DNA from: Macrobrachium rosenbergii
Taxonomy: Eukaryota > Arthropoda > Malacostraca > Decapoda > Palaemonidae
NCBI RefSeq assembly: GCF_040412425.1
Contig: NC_089749.1
Location: 38,808,070 to 38,872,069 of the forward strand
Direction: 5' to 3'
Length of the DNA stretch: 64,000 bases
In this document: in pieces, positions 37,560-47,148 of the stretch
Layout: each line of letters starts with the position of its first letter
How positions within the stretch are numbered: position 1 is the stretch's first letter
Made by a program: the position numbers and the translations under genes
Notes under the pieces: model-generated
What the model was told of the DNA's origin: nothing
Databases searched by the model: none
The model's input: only the letters and a program-made list of their open reading frames with translations

Positions 37560-37902
37560 CATTCCAGTGTGGGGTGCTAATGTGGAATGTGGGTGACGCT
37601 TGGCTTGTTTACAGTCCATGAGTGGTGCGGGGTATGTAACGGCACCTGACTCAGTGGGACTTTTGACATTGGGAAAGTTTACAGGGCGGAGGCCTGTGAT
37701 TGTGACAATCTCACCCTTTCTCATACCGCGACTCCATACCATGGAGCTCGCACCGGGGGTAGTAACTCCGGCTTAGCTTTTTAGCTTTTCTCTGGTATAT
37801 TTAGTAATAGCTTTACCTAGAAATAAGTGCTGAAAGGTTATTTCACCGGGTGACACAGGTCTCTCCCCAGAAATAGATTTTTCCTTTGTCAAAATCCTTT
37901 TC
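37560..37902 (-). repeat. DIRS-A right inverted terminal repeat
   Basis: Complement of 29340-29640 with very few differences, plus a right-end extension 37850-37902 (AGAAATAGATTTTTCC, CAAAATCCTTTT) unique to this end and present in antisense in the ICR. Confidence 0.92.
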
Positions 37903-37920
37903 TTTACCACCCTCTATGTG

Positions 37921-38640
37921 TATACACTTGTTACTGGTCCCCGGCGGCTTAACCCCGCCGTTGGGTTGATATGTTTGCTTTAATCTTATATCAGAGTCTG
38001 ATGATCCTTCCCTTGGGTTCCGCCGGTTTCATTACTGGCGGTCCTTGTGGTGAGGGTCCTGTCGATTCAACTCTCTCGTTCCGCCGGAGTATTCCGGCAG
38101 TCGGGAGGTTTTCTGTTTACCATATGTTTATTGCTGATCCCCGACGGCTTAACCCCGCCGTCGGGTTGATATATGACTGTTGCTGGTCCCCGGAGGCTTA
38201 ACCCCGCCGTCGGGTTGTTATATGTTGGATTTCTTTAATATTATATCAGAGTCCGGTGATCCTTCCCTTGGGTTCCGCCGTTTTTATTTCTGGCGTTCCT
38301 TGTGGTAAGGGTCCCATTGATTCAACTCTCTCGTTCCGCCGGAGCATTCCGGCAGTCGGGAGATTTTTCGCTTACCATGTGTTTGCTACTGCTCCCCGGC
38401 GGCTTAACCCCGCCATCGGGTTGAGATTTTTACTTTAATTTTATTTTAGTCCAGTGATCCTTCCCTTAGGTTCCGCCGTTTTTATTACTGGCGTTCCTGG
38501 TGGTGAGAGTCCCGTTGATTCATCTCTCTTGTTCTGCCGGAAAATTCCGGCAGTCGGGAGGTGATGCTTACCATATGTTTGTTACTGTCCCCCGGCGGCT
38601 TAACCCCGCCATCGGGTTGATTTGTTTACTTTAAGTTTCT
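37921..38640 (+). repeat. DIRS-B leader tandem repeats with GGCTTAACCCCGCCG boxes
   Basis: Boxes like CCGGCGGCTTAACCCCGCCG occur near 37940, 38139, 38190, 38396 and 38592. Between them CCTTCCCTTGGGTTCCGCCG recurs at about 38009, 38261 and 38460, giving units near 200 bp. The arms are complementary (CGGCGG/CCGCCG) and could form hairpins. Confidence 0.85.
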
Positions 38641-38770
38641 TTGCTTAGTAGGTCCGTCTCTGGGGTTTTCATTCCACCGGAGTTCTCCGGTAGCATGGTA
38701 TGAAAATACTTATCCCTACATAGTTTAAGTTTCTTAGAGTGGTAGATTCATGTACTTTTCACACTTACAG

Positions 38771-41083
38771 ACTGTTCGTTGTGAGGAGCCCGGATGTGCC
38801 GCCATCCTCCACCAACCCTACGGGCATGTGGTGTGCCGGACTCATGCTGGCTGTGCAGTCCGGCTTGATGACTTGATCGTCTAGCATCCGGACGGCTGTG
38901 AGGTTTGCTTCGCATCGTATGGATGTCTCCAGGACGAGTCGGTAAGCTAATTACTTCCGCTTTACCACATTAGTCAGAGTTTGTTATTTGGTCACATTTG
39001 GCTCTTATATAAACACGGTATTAGCCCTTCTTTGACACTCTGCCCCCTTTCAGGTTGACGAGTCCTTCAAGAAAGAGGCCTTGGGGTCTCTCCGCGCTTG
39101 GGTAGCTGGGTTCGGGAGGAATGTCCCGTCGGGGAAACCCTATATCCTCGATGAAAAGCTGAGGGACCTGCTTTATCCCAGCGCCCGGATCACTGCGGCT
39201 GTACCTTCTGATGTGGCCGCACCTATCATCGACCAGATCCGGGCCGCGACCCAGCCCCTGCAAGGGGACTCCCTACACTCGGGGGATTACAGAGTCGTCG
39301 CTGCGCTCGACCTGGATCTCGAGCCGATGGTCACCGAGCAGGACCAGGGGGTAGGTATTGAGGTAAGTGAGGCAGTGGGGGCGGGCGCCCTCCTTAATCC
39401 CCCTCCTTCATCATCCTCTTCCTTTCAGGCCTTCACCAAACCTGCTATCTTGAGGGACAGAGTTCAGTCTACTGTCCCCAAGTTGAAGTCGTCGTTGAAG
39501 GCGAAGGGCTACAAGTCCTTGTCTTCACGAAAAGCCTCTCCTTTCCCCCCATCGAAGCCAAAGGGTACTGACCCTTTGCCTTCCGGGAGCAAACTGAGTA
39601 CCCGGGCAAAGGAGTGAGTAGGTGGGCGACAAGTCCAGCCCTCCCTCGCCAGCCTGCCTTTGACCCGGAGGGTTTTGCGGGGATATTGTTCAAGAGGTTC
39701 TCCACGGAGGTAGACACAAAACTAGATAAGCTTACTGAGAAGCTTCAAGATCATGAGAAGCTGATCGCTGATTTGTCGCTCGGTGGTGCCGGGTGCACTA
39801 TCAGTTCCCGACACCGCTGCCCTCCCTCCTTTTGACGTAAGGAACCCATGGCGGGTTGCTCTTCGTGCTGTCAGCATGAAGGCACCTTGACCATTGAAGG
39901 CCTAGGTACCAGGCGTCTAGAAGAACTGGAGTTCTTCCCCGGCTGATCTCTTGCCCCCTACCCAGGCTTCGTTAGGCTGACGGAGGAAGCCTGGGTACGC
40001 TCAATTGAGGTCCCTAAGGAGACGGTGATTTTCCCTAGGGACCAGGCGCAATCCGTTCTCCTGCGCACTTTTACCGGGTGGCAGGCGGAGGACACGGAGT
40101 TGACCCCCTTCAAGGGCAACTTAAATATGTTTTCTCTTGGTGGTAGGCTACCCACCCCTGTCTGAACAAAGTTGCTATTGCAACTGCTCAGGCTTGCTGG
40201 GAAGGCAAACCCTTGCCTCAGCTCCGGGAATTAGACCCTACATCTCTAATCTTCCCCGGGGGTGACGAGTTCTGGATGAACGCTCCGTCCACATTTACTG
40301 TCGGTAAATTGGACCCAGATTGCGCGTCAAACCAGTTCAGAGAGCAGCTTCCTAAGCTCACAGAAGCTCTCCTGAAGGCTGAGTTCGAAGCACGGTGTCG
40401 GTTGAGCCGGTCTTTGAACTCGCTGTGCCTGTCAGAAGCGACCGCCGTCTCCTTTTCAGAGGAACCATTGTTTCAGGTTCTGACTAAATCCCTGTTAGCA
40501 GGGTTTCAGTCGGACCTGTCCGACTTCATGGTAGCAAAGATGAACTGCTGTAAGTTCATCTTTGCTGATGCCACCATTCGTCTTGAACCTGACAGGCTCA
40601 AGAGGAGTTCTTTCTGGGGAACCAACCTTTTCCCAGACGATGAAGTCTCCGGTGTCCTGAGCGAAGCAACCAGGACCAACCAGAGTCTGCGCTCCCGGTG
40701 GGGTATCTCCGCTCTTAAGCAGAAGACCTCCGAGTTTAGCGGTTCCCAGAATAGGCCTGGGAAACGTTACAGGAAGCGCAAGAGACCCCAACATCAGGCG
40801 GTTGTTCAGGCAGTCCCGTTCTCAACAGTGAGCCAAACATCCACCTCCAAGGCCCAACCCCAACAGTATGTGCTGGTTCAACCAGCCCAACCCCTTGCTG
40901 CACCTACGTATGTCTCCTCGCCGGCATACAACCCTACCTATGAGGGCCGTGGGGTTTTTCACGGTTTTAATAGGAGCGCAAGGGGGGGGTAGAGGTCGAG
41001 CCCCCTTCAGAGGCAGGGCTGAGCCTGTCTTCCAGAGGAAAAGTGGCCATGGTAGAGGAAGCAAATCTGCTTCCTCTCACTGA
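38771..41083 (+). pseudogene. DIRS-B gag-like gene, decayed, with intron 38942-39053
   Basis: Exon 1 (38771-38941) matches DIRS-A exon 1 in its Cys-rich layout (CEEPGC, GHVVCRTHAGC, GCEVCF) but has TAG where DIRS-A has a Trp codon (near 38882). There is also no ATG at the start. The intron has GTAAGC and CCCCCTTTCAG; joining at 39054 keeps the frame (VDESFKKEALGSLRAW). The frame 39081-39617 is then lost by shifts near 39615, 39800 and 39940-40160. A 260-codon frame (40213-40992) keeps the conserved domain. It resumes out of frame at 40992, after which FRGRAEPVFQRKSGHGRGS follows. Not functional. Confidence 0.85.
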
Positions 41084-42530
41084 GACCAGTTAGGTGGGTG
41101 AACACCTTTACTGGTTCAGAGACCAGTGGTCCTTCAGTCCCTGGACACACAGTATCGTGTCCAAAGGTCTGGGTTGGAACTGGATCAGGGGTCCCCCTCC
41201 CATGACCAGATTTTACCATCCTTCCCCCAAAAAGCCCTACAGGTCTTGGTGACGGAACTACTCAATAAATGAGCTATAAAGAAAGTGAGGCACCTCAAGT
41301 TTCAAGGCAGGCTTTTTCACTGTCCCCAAGAAAGTTTCCGGCCAGCAAATAGTGATTCTAGATGACCGAGTTCTTGGGGTCGTTCGGCTTTCAAATTGAA
41401 CAAGGAAAAGTCCCGCCTGACTCTGAAGTCTCGGTTTCAGTGGCTGGGTATCAAGTGGGACCTAACCTCGTACAGGTTATCTCTTCCACCGGCCAAGCGG
41501 AAGGAAATCTAATTCTACCAGAAAGTCTCTGAAAGTAACCTTCCGCAGGTCTTAAGAGAGGTTTCTCGGCCCTCTTAAGTTTGCTTCAGTGACAGACCTG
41601 CTCTTAAAAGCGAGCTTAAAGACATCAGTTTCAGAGACAGAGTCCCTCATCCCCTCAAATCCTTGAGAGTAGACCCCGCCCGTGGTCCGCATCCAGGGTC
41701 TCTCGAAGCCTGTTCCACTTCAATTCCCCCTTCCGGCTCTGGTAATACACTCAGACGCTTCTTTAAGCGGCTGGGGAGGTTATTCACCACAACAAAAAGT
41801 CTAAGGGATATGGTCTACAATGTTCCAACAGTTTCATATAAACACCTTGGAAGCTGTGGCAGTGTTTCTAATTCTCAAGAAACTCCGCCCGCCGGCCAGT
41901 TTCACATCAGGCTGGTGTTGGGCAGCGAGTGGTGGTTCATTGCTTCAAAGGGGCAGCTCCAAATCAGGTCGCGTTAACCAGGTGGTGTTAGCTACCTTCT
42001 CCCTGGCGAACAAGCACGACTGGCATTTGTCAGCCACCCATCTATCGGGGATGTGGAACATAGTGGCGGTCTCCCTGTCCAGGACTACTCCGTTGGACGC
42101 GGAGTGGTCTCTGGGCGGGGAATCGTTCAATTGAATTTGCCGCCGGGTTCCAGGGCTCCAGGTGGATCTGTTCGCTGCAAAGAACAATTACAAGCTTCCC
42201 TGATACGTGGCTCCCAACCCGGACCCTCAGACCTTTGCCACAGATACGATGTCCATAGTTTGGAACTGTTGGGAGAAGGTGTACTTGTTTCCCCCAATAA
42301 ACTTGTTCTTGAGAGTACTGCACAAACTCAGGTCATTCAAGGGCCATCTAGCTCTAGTAGCCCCTTATTGGCCAAAGAGCAACTGGTTCCCTCTGCTCCA
42401 GGAACTCAAGTTGCGGTGTCATCAGATACCCAAATCCAGTCTGACCCAAGTAGTAAAAACAAAGGCTGTGTCTGCTTTCTTAAGAATTCAGAATGCCCGG
42501 GCTTTACGGACCTTATAATGTTTGCCGCAT
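41084..42530 (+). pseudogene. DIRS-B RT/RNase H, catalytic core deleted
   Basis: Starts like DIRS-A (a WSFSPWTHSIVSKGLGW-type stretch) but has several frame breaks. At about 41360 the sequence jumps from the motif equivalent to VILD to that equivalent to FLESLGFQI, removing ~365 bp. The Asp-bearing SxDLSDAYY and YxDD boxes are gone. TTCTAGA occurs at both matching points of DIRS-A (34495, 34869), so a short-repeat deletion is likely. RNase H and downstream pieces survive in two alternating frames (41820-42134 and 42207-42518). Confidence 0.85.
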
Positions 42531-43235
42531 AAAGGGAGCAAACATTGACCCCGTCAACGCTCTGCTTCTAGAATCTGATAGGGAGATTATACTCTCAGAA
42601 AGTATGATGCATAGCAGCAAAGAACTAACATCTTTCTTGAAGGCATCTGAAGCTCAAACTGTGGCTACTAACTTAACGGTTACTTTCTTTAGATCATTGT
42701 TTGAAAAATGCCTCGCCCCGGCCACTATTGATGTAGCTAAATCAGCCTTATAGTAGGTACTTCTGATTAGCTTAGCTTCAGTTGCCAGAATTTCAAAGCT
42801 ATCGGCTCTCACTAGAGGTGATGATCATGTTGATTTCTTTAATATCCCATCCGGAGAAGTCCACCTTTCCCCTGATCATAGGTTCCTAGCTAAAAATGAT
42901 GACCCTCAGGACAGGTGGTCCCCCTAGAAGGTGGTGTCTCTCCCTTAGGACCAATCCTTATGTCCATTATATACATTAAAGTCTTATCTACAAAGAACTC
43001 CACAGTATAAGTCGGGTCCTCTTTTTATCAGGGAAAAGGGTGGAACTCTTTCGTTGAGTCCCAAAGGTTCACGTGCAGTGGCTACCTTTACTACCTATTT
43101 TCATAATATGAATTTTGCTTAACTTACCGAGTATATGGGATAGAAATCACCTCTAGCGTTTAAACCACTATTTAAATCACTCGAAGCCCTGAAATTTTCT
43201 GCGGTGGCTGTGGGGAGTGTCATCTCCTCATCTTA
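42490..43235 (+). pseudogene. DIRS-B tyrosine recombinase, decayed
   Basis: Similar to 36027-37020 of DIRS-A. About 190 bp are missing after a TCAGCCTTA at 42752. The Arg of the ARIS motif remains near 42788, but the HxxR histidine (near 43065) and the Tyr nucleophile (near 43167) are lost. Multiple stops. Confidence 0.8.
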
Positions 43236-43335
43236 ATTATCCTTATCCTTTTCCTTTCCCCCCCCCACCCGCCTGCCTCATTTATCATCAAAACATGAGA
43301 TTTTTTGCTTACCCAAAAGAGACCCAAGTAAAAAA

Positions 43336-43582
<247 letters not shown>

Positions 43583-43731
43583 CATTCATACATAAACACA
43601 TATAAATTATATTGTTTTTACTTTGTTACTAAAAACATAACTAAAAGGAATGGTTGTGAAAAACTTTGTTTTGCATAAAACAAAATAATATACAAAACAG
43701 CAATGAATACAGATATATAAAAAACTTGTAA

Positions 43732-43863
43732 TAAATATAAAACTAAAAATAAATTCAATGCAGAATACTCACTCATAAATATAAAACTAAAAATAAATTC
43801 AATGCAGAATACTCACTCATAAATATAAAACTAAAAATAAAATCAATGCAGAATACTCACTCG
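43732..43863. repeat. 44-bp tandem repeat, three units
   Basis: Units start at 43732, 43776 and 43820 (TAAATATAAAACTAAAAATA, then TTCAATGCAGAATACTCACTC). Almost identical copies, next to the 3' end of the piggyBac transposase relic. Confidence 0.95.
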
Positions 43864-46120
43864 TAATCCTGACTCTTCATGCTGTTCTTGTTTTCTCCCT
43901 CCTCCATTGAAGAGTCTTGCATTTTTTTCCTCCCGACATGACGGGGCACAAGCGGAGGAGGGAGACGCGCGCCCTTACTGCTGGTGGGCCGCCCTTTGGC
44001 GGCTCGCTGCGCCCTCCGGTGTCGCTCGGGCAGGCACACTCCAGTAAATAACCGCATTGTGGTACTTGCGGTTACACTCCTCTAACCTGCAAAGTGCTAC
44101 CTTTTGCCATTCATATGGCACACCCGGCACCATTTCTGTTTGTCCCCTTCTATTAGCTCCAGTGTGTGATCTCCTGGCTGCAGCCGACACACAGGGTCGG
44201 CTACCCGACGGGACACTGGAATTCGTGGGGCGGCGGCATCTTCAGAGGCGGCGTCATCATCAAGGTCGGCGGCAGCAGGATCAGGAATTCTGAGGTCGGG
44301 GTACCTAGCGACATCTGCCCTTTCCTCTTGGGGCAGAGCTGGAGCTCGGGGCAGGGGGGCGGCGTTGGAAGGCCACTCCTCCGGATCGAAGTTTATGAGG
44401 GCATTCCCAGCCACCTCAAGAAACTGGATGTGGGTCAACCTCCGAGCGTCCGAATTATACCCACAGTAAATGATGTAGGCATTCTGGAGGGCCAACTGAA
44501 GGAGGTATTTGAGGAGCTTCTGTGTCCACCTCCTGGTTCTCCTGGCGAAGGGATAATACTGGATGAGTTGATCAAAGAGATCAACTCCTCCCATATGCCT
44601 GTTGTAGTGTCCGATGACAGTAGGGCGCTGGACACGAAACTCCTCAAACGTAACTCGGCCCTGCCGGCGTGTCTTCTTCCGCTGGGTGATCTCTTCTTGG
44701 ATGGGCTCATGACTCGTTGTAATCATGGGCACGACTCGGACCCCCTTCCAACAGATGACGAAGACATCTCCCTTCCGCCGCCACTCTGTCTCTCCTCTTG
44801 CAAGATGTTGCGGGTGGCTAGCAAACCTCTTGAGGACATTCGGGGCCCCACGCTCCAACCGAAGGGTACCACTGACGTGCACACCTGCTTCATACAGTTC
44901 CTGGGCCAGGGATACCGAGTTATAATAATTATCCATAAATAGGTGGTATCCCTGGTTACGGAAACGATTCACAAGACCGAAGACAGTGTCACACAGCGTG
45001 AGAAGACCCCAGAATACACCAAGAAGTCCACGACTTATCCAGTGTTGGCTTCGTAATAAAAATAACTTTACACCATATTTCTTTGGCTTCTTGGGGTTGT
45101 ACACTTTTATACTTAGACGCCCTTTGTATGGCATCATACCCTCATCCAAAGAAAGGTTCTTGAAGGAACCACGAGTCTGGCACCGTTCACGAATGAACTC
45201 CAACACTGGGCGGACTAAGATGAGGCGGTCGGGTTATTCCGGGTATAGCCCTTCGGTTGAAGGCATTGAAATACCTGTCCAACGCCAGGAAACTATCACG
45301 GGACATAATGCCGCCACATTGGGTGTACTTAAAAAAATTCCGCCTCAATATTGCCTGACGTCGGCAGCAGGCATCATTCCAAAGAATATGTGGAGCCCCA
45401 AAAATGCCCCATGTCCGTGAGGTTGGAGCCCGCCAGCGTGTGCGACAATGTCGTCTGCAATTCCTCACGGCAGTACTGAGCGTAATCTGCCGTCTCCGCA
45501 ACCAGGAATTCCAGCAATTCCCGCGTCAGGAAAAGCTGAATGAACCCCAGTGCCGTGAGAGGCACAGGGACGGTCAGTCCAGGTACTGCCGTGAATGGGT
45601 GCATGTTAGGTGGGTCCTCCAACCACCCCTCATCACTTTTGGACGAACGGCCTTCACCCGAGCTGCCGCGATGTTGCGACCTTCTACGGGTTTGCGCTCA
45701 CGCGCGCGCGCACGTCTTCGCACTCCCACACTCCCAGCTGGGCCGTCTCCTTCACTTTCGCCATCACTTTCGGTATCGTCCCCACCAGCCACAATCGGGG
45801 CATCCTCCTCCTCCTCCATCTCACTTTCTCCCTCATAAGCACTAAAACCACTAAATTCTAGTTTGCTTTTCTCCTGTGGATCCCGTGACGGACATTGGGG
45901 GCAAATACTCGTCATCGCTGACATCAGGCGTGATGTCCTCATCGCTAGATGACCAGCTACCACCGAAATCAGGACTTCCCACCTGCTCTCGATTGAGCTC
46001 CGACAAGTACTCGTCTATGTCCTTCTGTTGGAGGCCTCCCAAATGTTTTCGGATGCCCTCAGGACACCCGATGCTTCCTAGGGGTCATAAAAGGAACGGG
46101 ATGTGGTCCTTGGTCGCCAT
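43857..46120 (-). pseudogene. piggyBac transposase (DDE_Tnp_1_7 type), frameshifted
   Basis: The first candidate ATG is at 46120, with a nearby stop; coding certainly covers 46042-45851 (an acidic, DEYLSEL-type N-terminus) and the Glu/Asp/Ser-rich stretch to 45574. 45622-45374 has the domain start (LFLTRELLEFLVAETADYAQ). 45501-45187 overlaps in another frame (SRDSFLALDRYFNAF). The frame 45206-44097 (369 codons) is intact and carries the three catalytic Asp residues: SLDEGMMPYKGR (Asp 21), LFMDNYYNS (Asp 92) and MGGVDLFDQL (Asp 209). A Cys-rich RING-like tail (WCRVCHMNGKR, then frame breaks to 43857) follows. piggyBac enzymes move elements at TTAA. At least three frameshifts make this copy inactive. 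The Arg/Ala-rich GC content differs from the flanking AT-rich DNA. Confidence 0.92.
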
Positions 46121-46527
46121 AGGTCACACGTGGGCGAACAACACGCCGCTGAGAAGCTGGGTCAGTTTGGTTGCTGGTCCTTCTCCAGCATCCTAGTCTA
46201 AAACTCGCCTCACACTCTCACTTCCGACAGGCAGTATGCGCCTTTCACGGTCCTGACGCCTTTGTGACATCTCTGCAAACGTTCTGTTGCAGCACGAATA
46301 CGCTTAACACTCACAAAGTTCAACAAAACACGTCTGCGTCAAAATATCGCTCCCAAGGTGCTGCTCTGATGCTCTCTGATGCGAGAAGGGGAAATTGGCG
46401 CATGCGCGCTCAGAGCAAAACAACCTGGGTGACGCTCAGAAACAAAACAACAGCTGGATCCATTTGAACTCCCAGCATCCTCCGAGGCGCGGGATTTGAA
46501 ATCTTCCGTAGCTTCATGATTGTATAA

Positions 46528-46672
46528 ACTAGGCCTATAATTATTTTTCCGCGAATATTTAAAAAAGCATTTTCAGTCGACGTTTGCAACGTCCACTACG
46601 GCATTCGACAGACAATTTTGGACGACGTTTAAAACGCCCAACAGGCAGAAATAAATTTTAAGGGTTACAGCG
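46528..46672. mobile_element. Probable terminal region of the piggyBac element
   Basis: Ends TTTTAAGGGTTA; inverted, this is TAACCCTTAAAA, a piggyBac-style terminus with a one-base-changed TTAA. Inverted, it also contains AAAATTGTCTGT and AGTGGACGT, shared with the ends at 15703 and 25627. The 20-base flank GTAGCTTCATGATTGTATA occurs on both sides (46508 and 46678). Confidence 0.6.
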
Positions 46673-46719
46673 ACATTTGTAGCTTCATGATTGTATATAA
46701 GACACGGTGTGATAAAATG

Positions 46720-46721
<2 letters not shown>

Positions 46722-46790
<69 letters not shown>
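46722..46790. repeat. (TA)n microsatellite
   Basis: About 34 TA units, 14 bp left of the MITE at 46805. Confidence 0.97.
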
Positions 46791-46796
<6 letters not shown>

Positions 46797-46804
46797 CATA
46801 CTTA

Positions 46805-47148
46805 CAGGCAGTTCTGGTTTACGACGGGGTTCCGTTCTTACGCCGCGTTGTAAACCGAAAATTGTCAAAAAACGAAGTCATAGAAAATCGTCAAAAATCC
46901 AAAGAAAACCTTACTTTTAAAGCTTTTGATGCATTGAAAACGATGTAATCTGCATTTTTATCGAGTTTTTCATAAAAAAAACTCAAAATTTTGATTATTC
47001 TGCCATTTTGGAGCCATATTTCTTCTGTCGGATCGGCGTCGTAAGCGTTGTAATCCCGGAACATGCTTCGTAAACCAGGAAATAATTTCTGATGAATATA
47101 TTTGAAAAGCGTGGTAACCTCGGAACGTCGTAAGCCAGGGACTGCCTG
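46805..47148. mobile_element. TA-flanked MITE, family 'GGCAGTCCCC' (copy 2)
   Basis: 344 bp; left CAGGCAGTTCTGGTTTACGA, right GTCGTAAGCCAGGGACTGCC TG, flanked by TA. Full-length relative of 11365-11728. Shared inside: TTTTGATTATTCTGC, TTTTGGAGCCATATTTCTTC and GATGAATATAT. Non-coding. Confidence 0.88.

Larger units (their letters stand above)
29328..37902 (+). mobile_element. DIRS-A: near-complete DIRS-like tyrosine-recombinase retrotransposon
   Basis: About 8.6 kb, bounded by inverted repeats of ~300 bp (29328-29640 and 37560-37902). Order: left ITR, leader with (TA)n, gag in two exons, RT/RNase H, tyrosine recombinase, ICR, right ITR. The ITR arms are nearly identical and two of three genes are open, so the insertion is recent. 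DIRS elements copy through a circular DNA that is integrated by their recombinase, without target duplication; none is seen here. It interrupts the leader of a related element, DIRS-B. Long relative to the ~5-6 kb typical of the group, mostly because of the leader. Confidence 0.92.
37902..43290 (+). mobile_element. DIRS-B, right part: rest of leader and decayed genes
   Basis: Continues the element that starts at 27372. It holds the tandem leader boxes, a gag with the same intron, RT/RNase H with the catalytic core deleted, and a broken recombinase. Similarity to DIRS-A fades at about 43290, just before a 240-bp (TA)n. No ICR or right ITR was found, so the 3' end is truncated. Confidence 0.85.

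Noticed and set aside
37437..37902. A separate ~460-bp palindromic MITE after DIRS-A
   Set aside because: The inverted arms are explained by the DIRS ICR and right ITR, because both also pair with the left end at 29328.
44166..44942. 258-codon plus-strand frame opposite the piggyBac transposase
   Set aside because: Antisense shadow of a GC-rich coding region; all catalytic motifs are on the minus strand.
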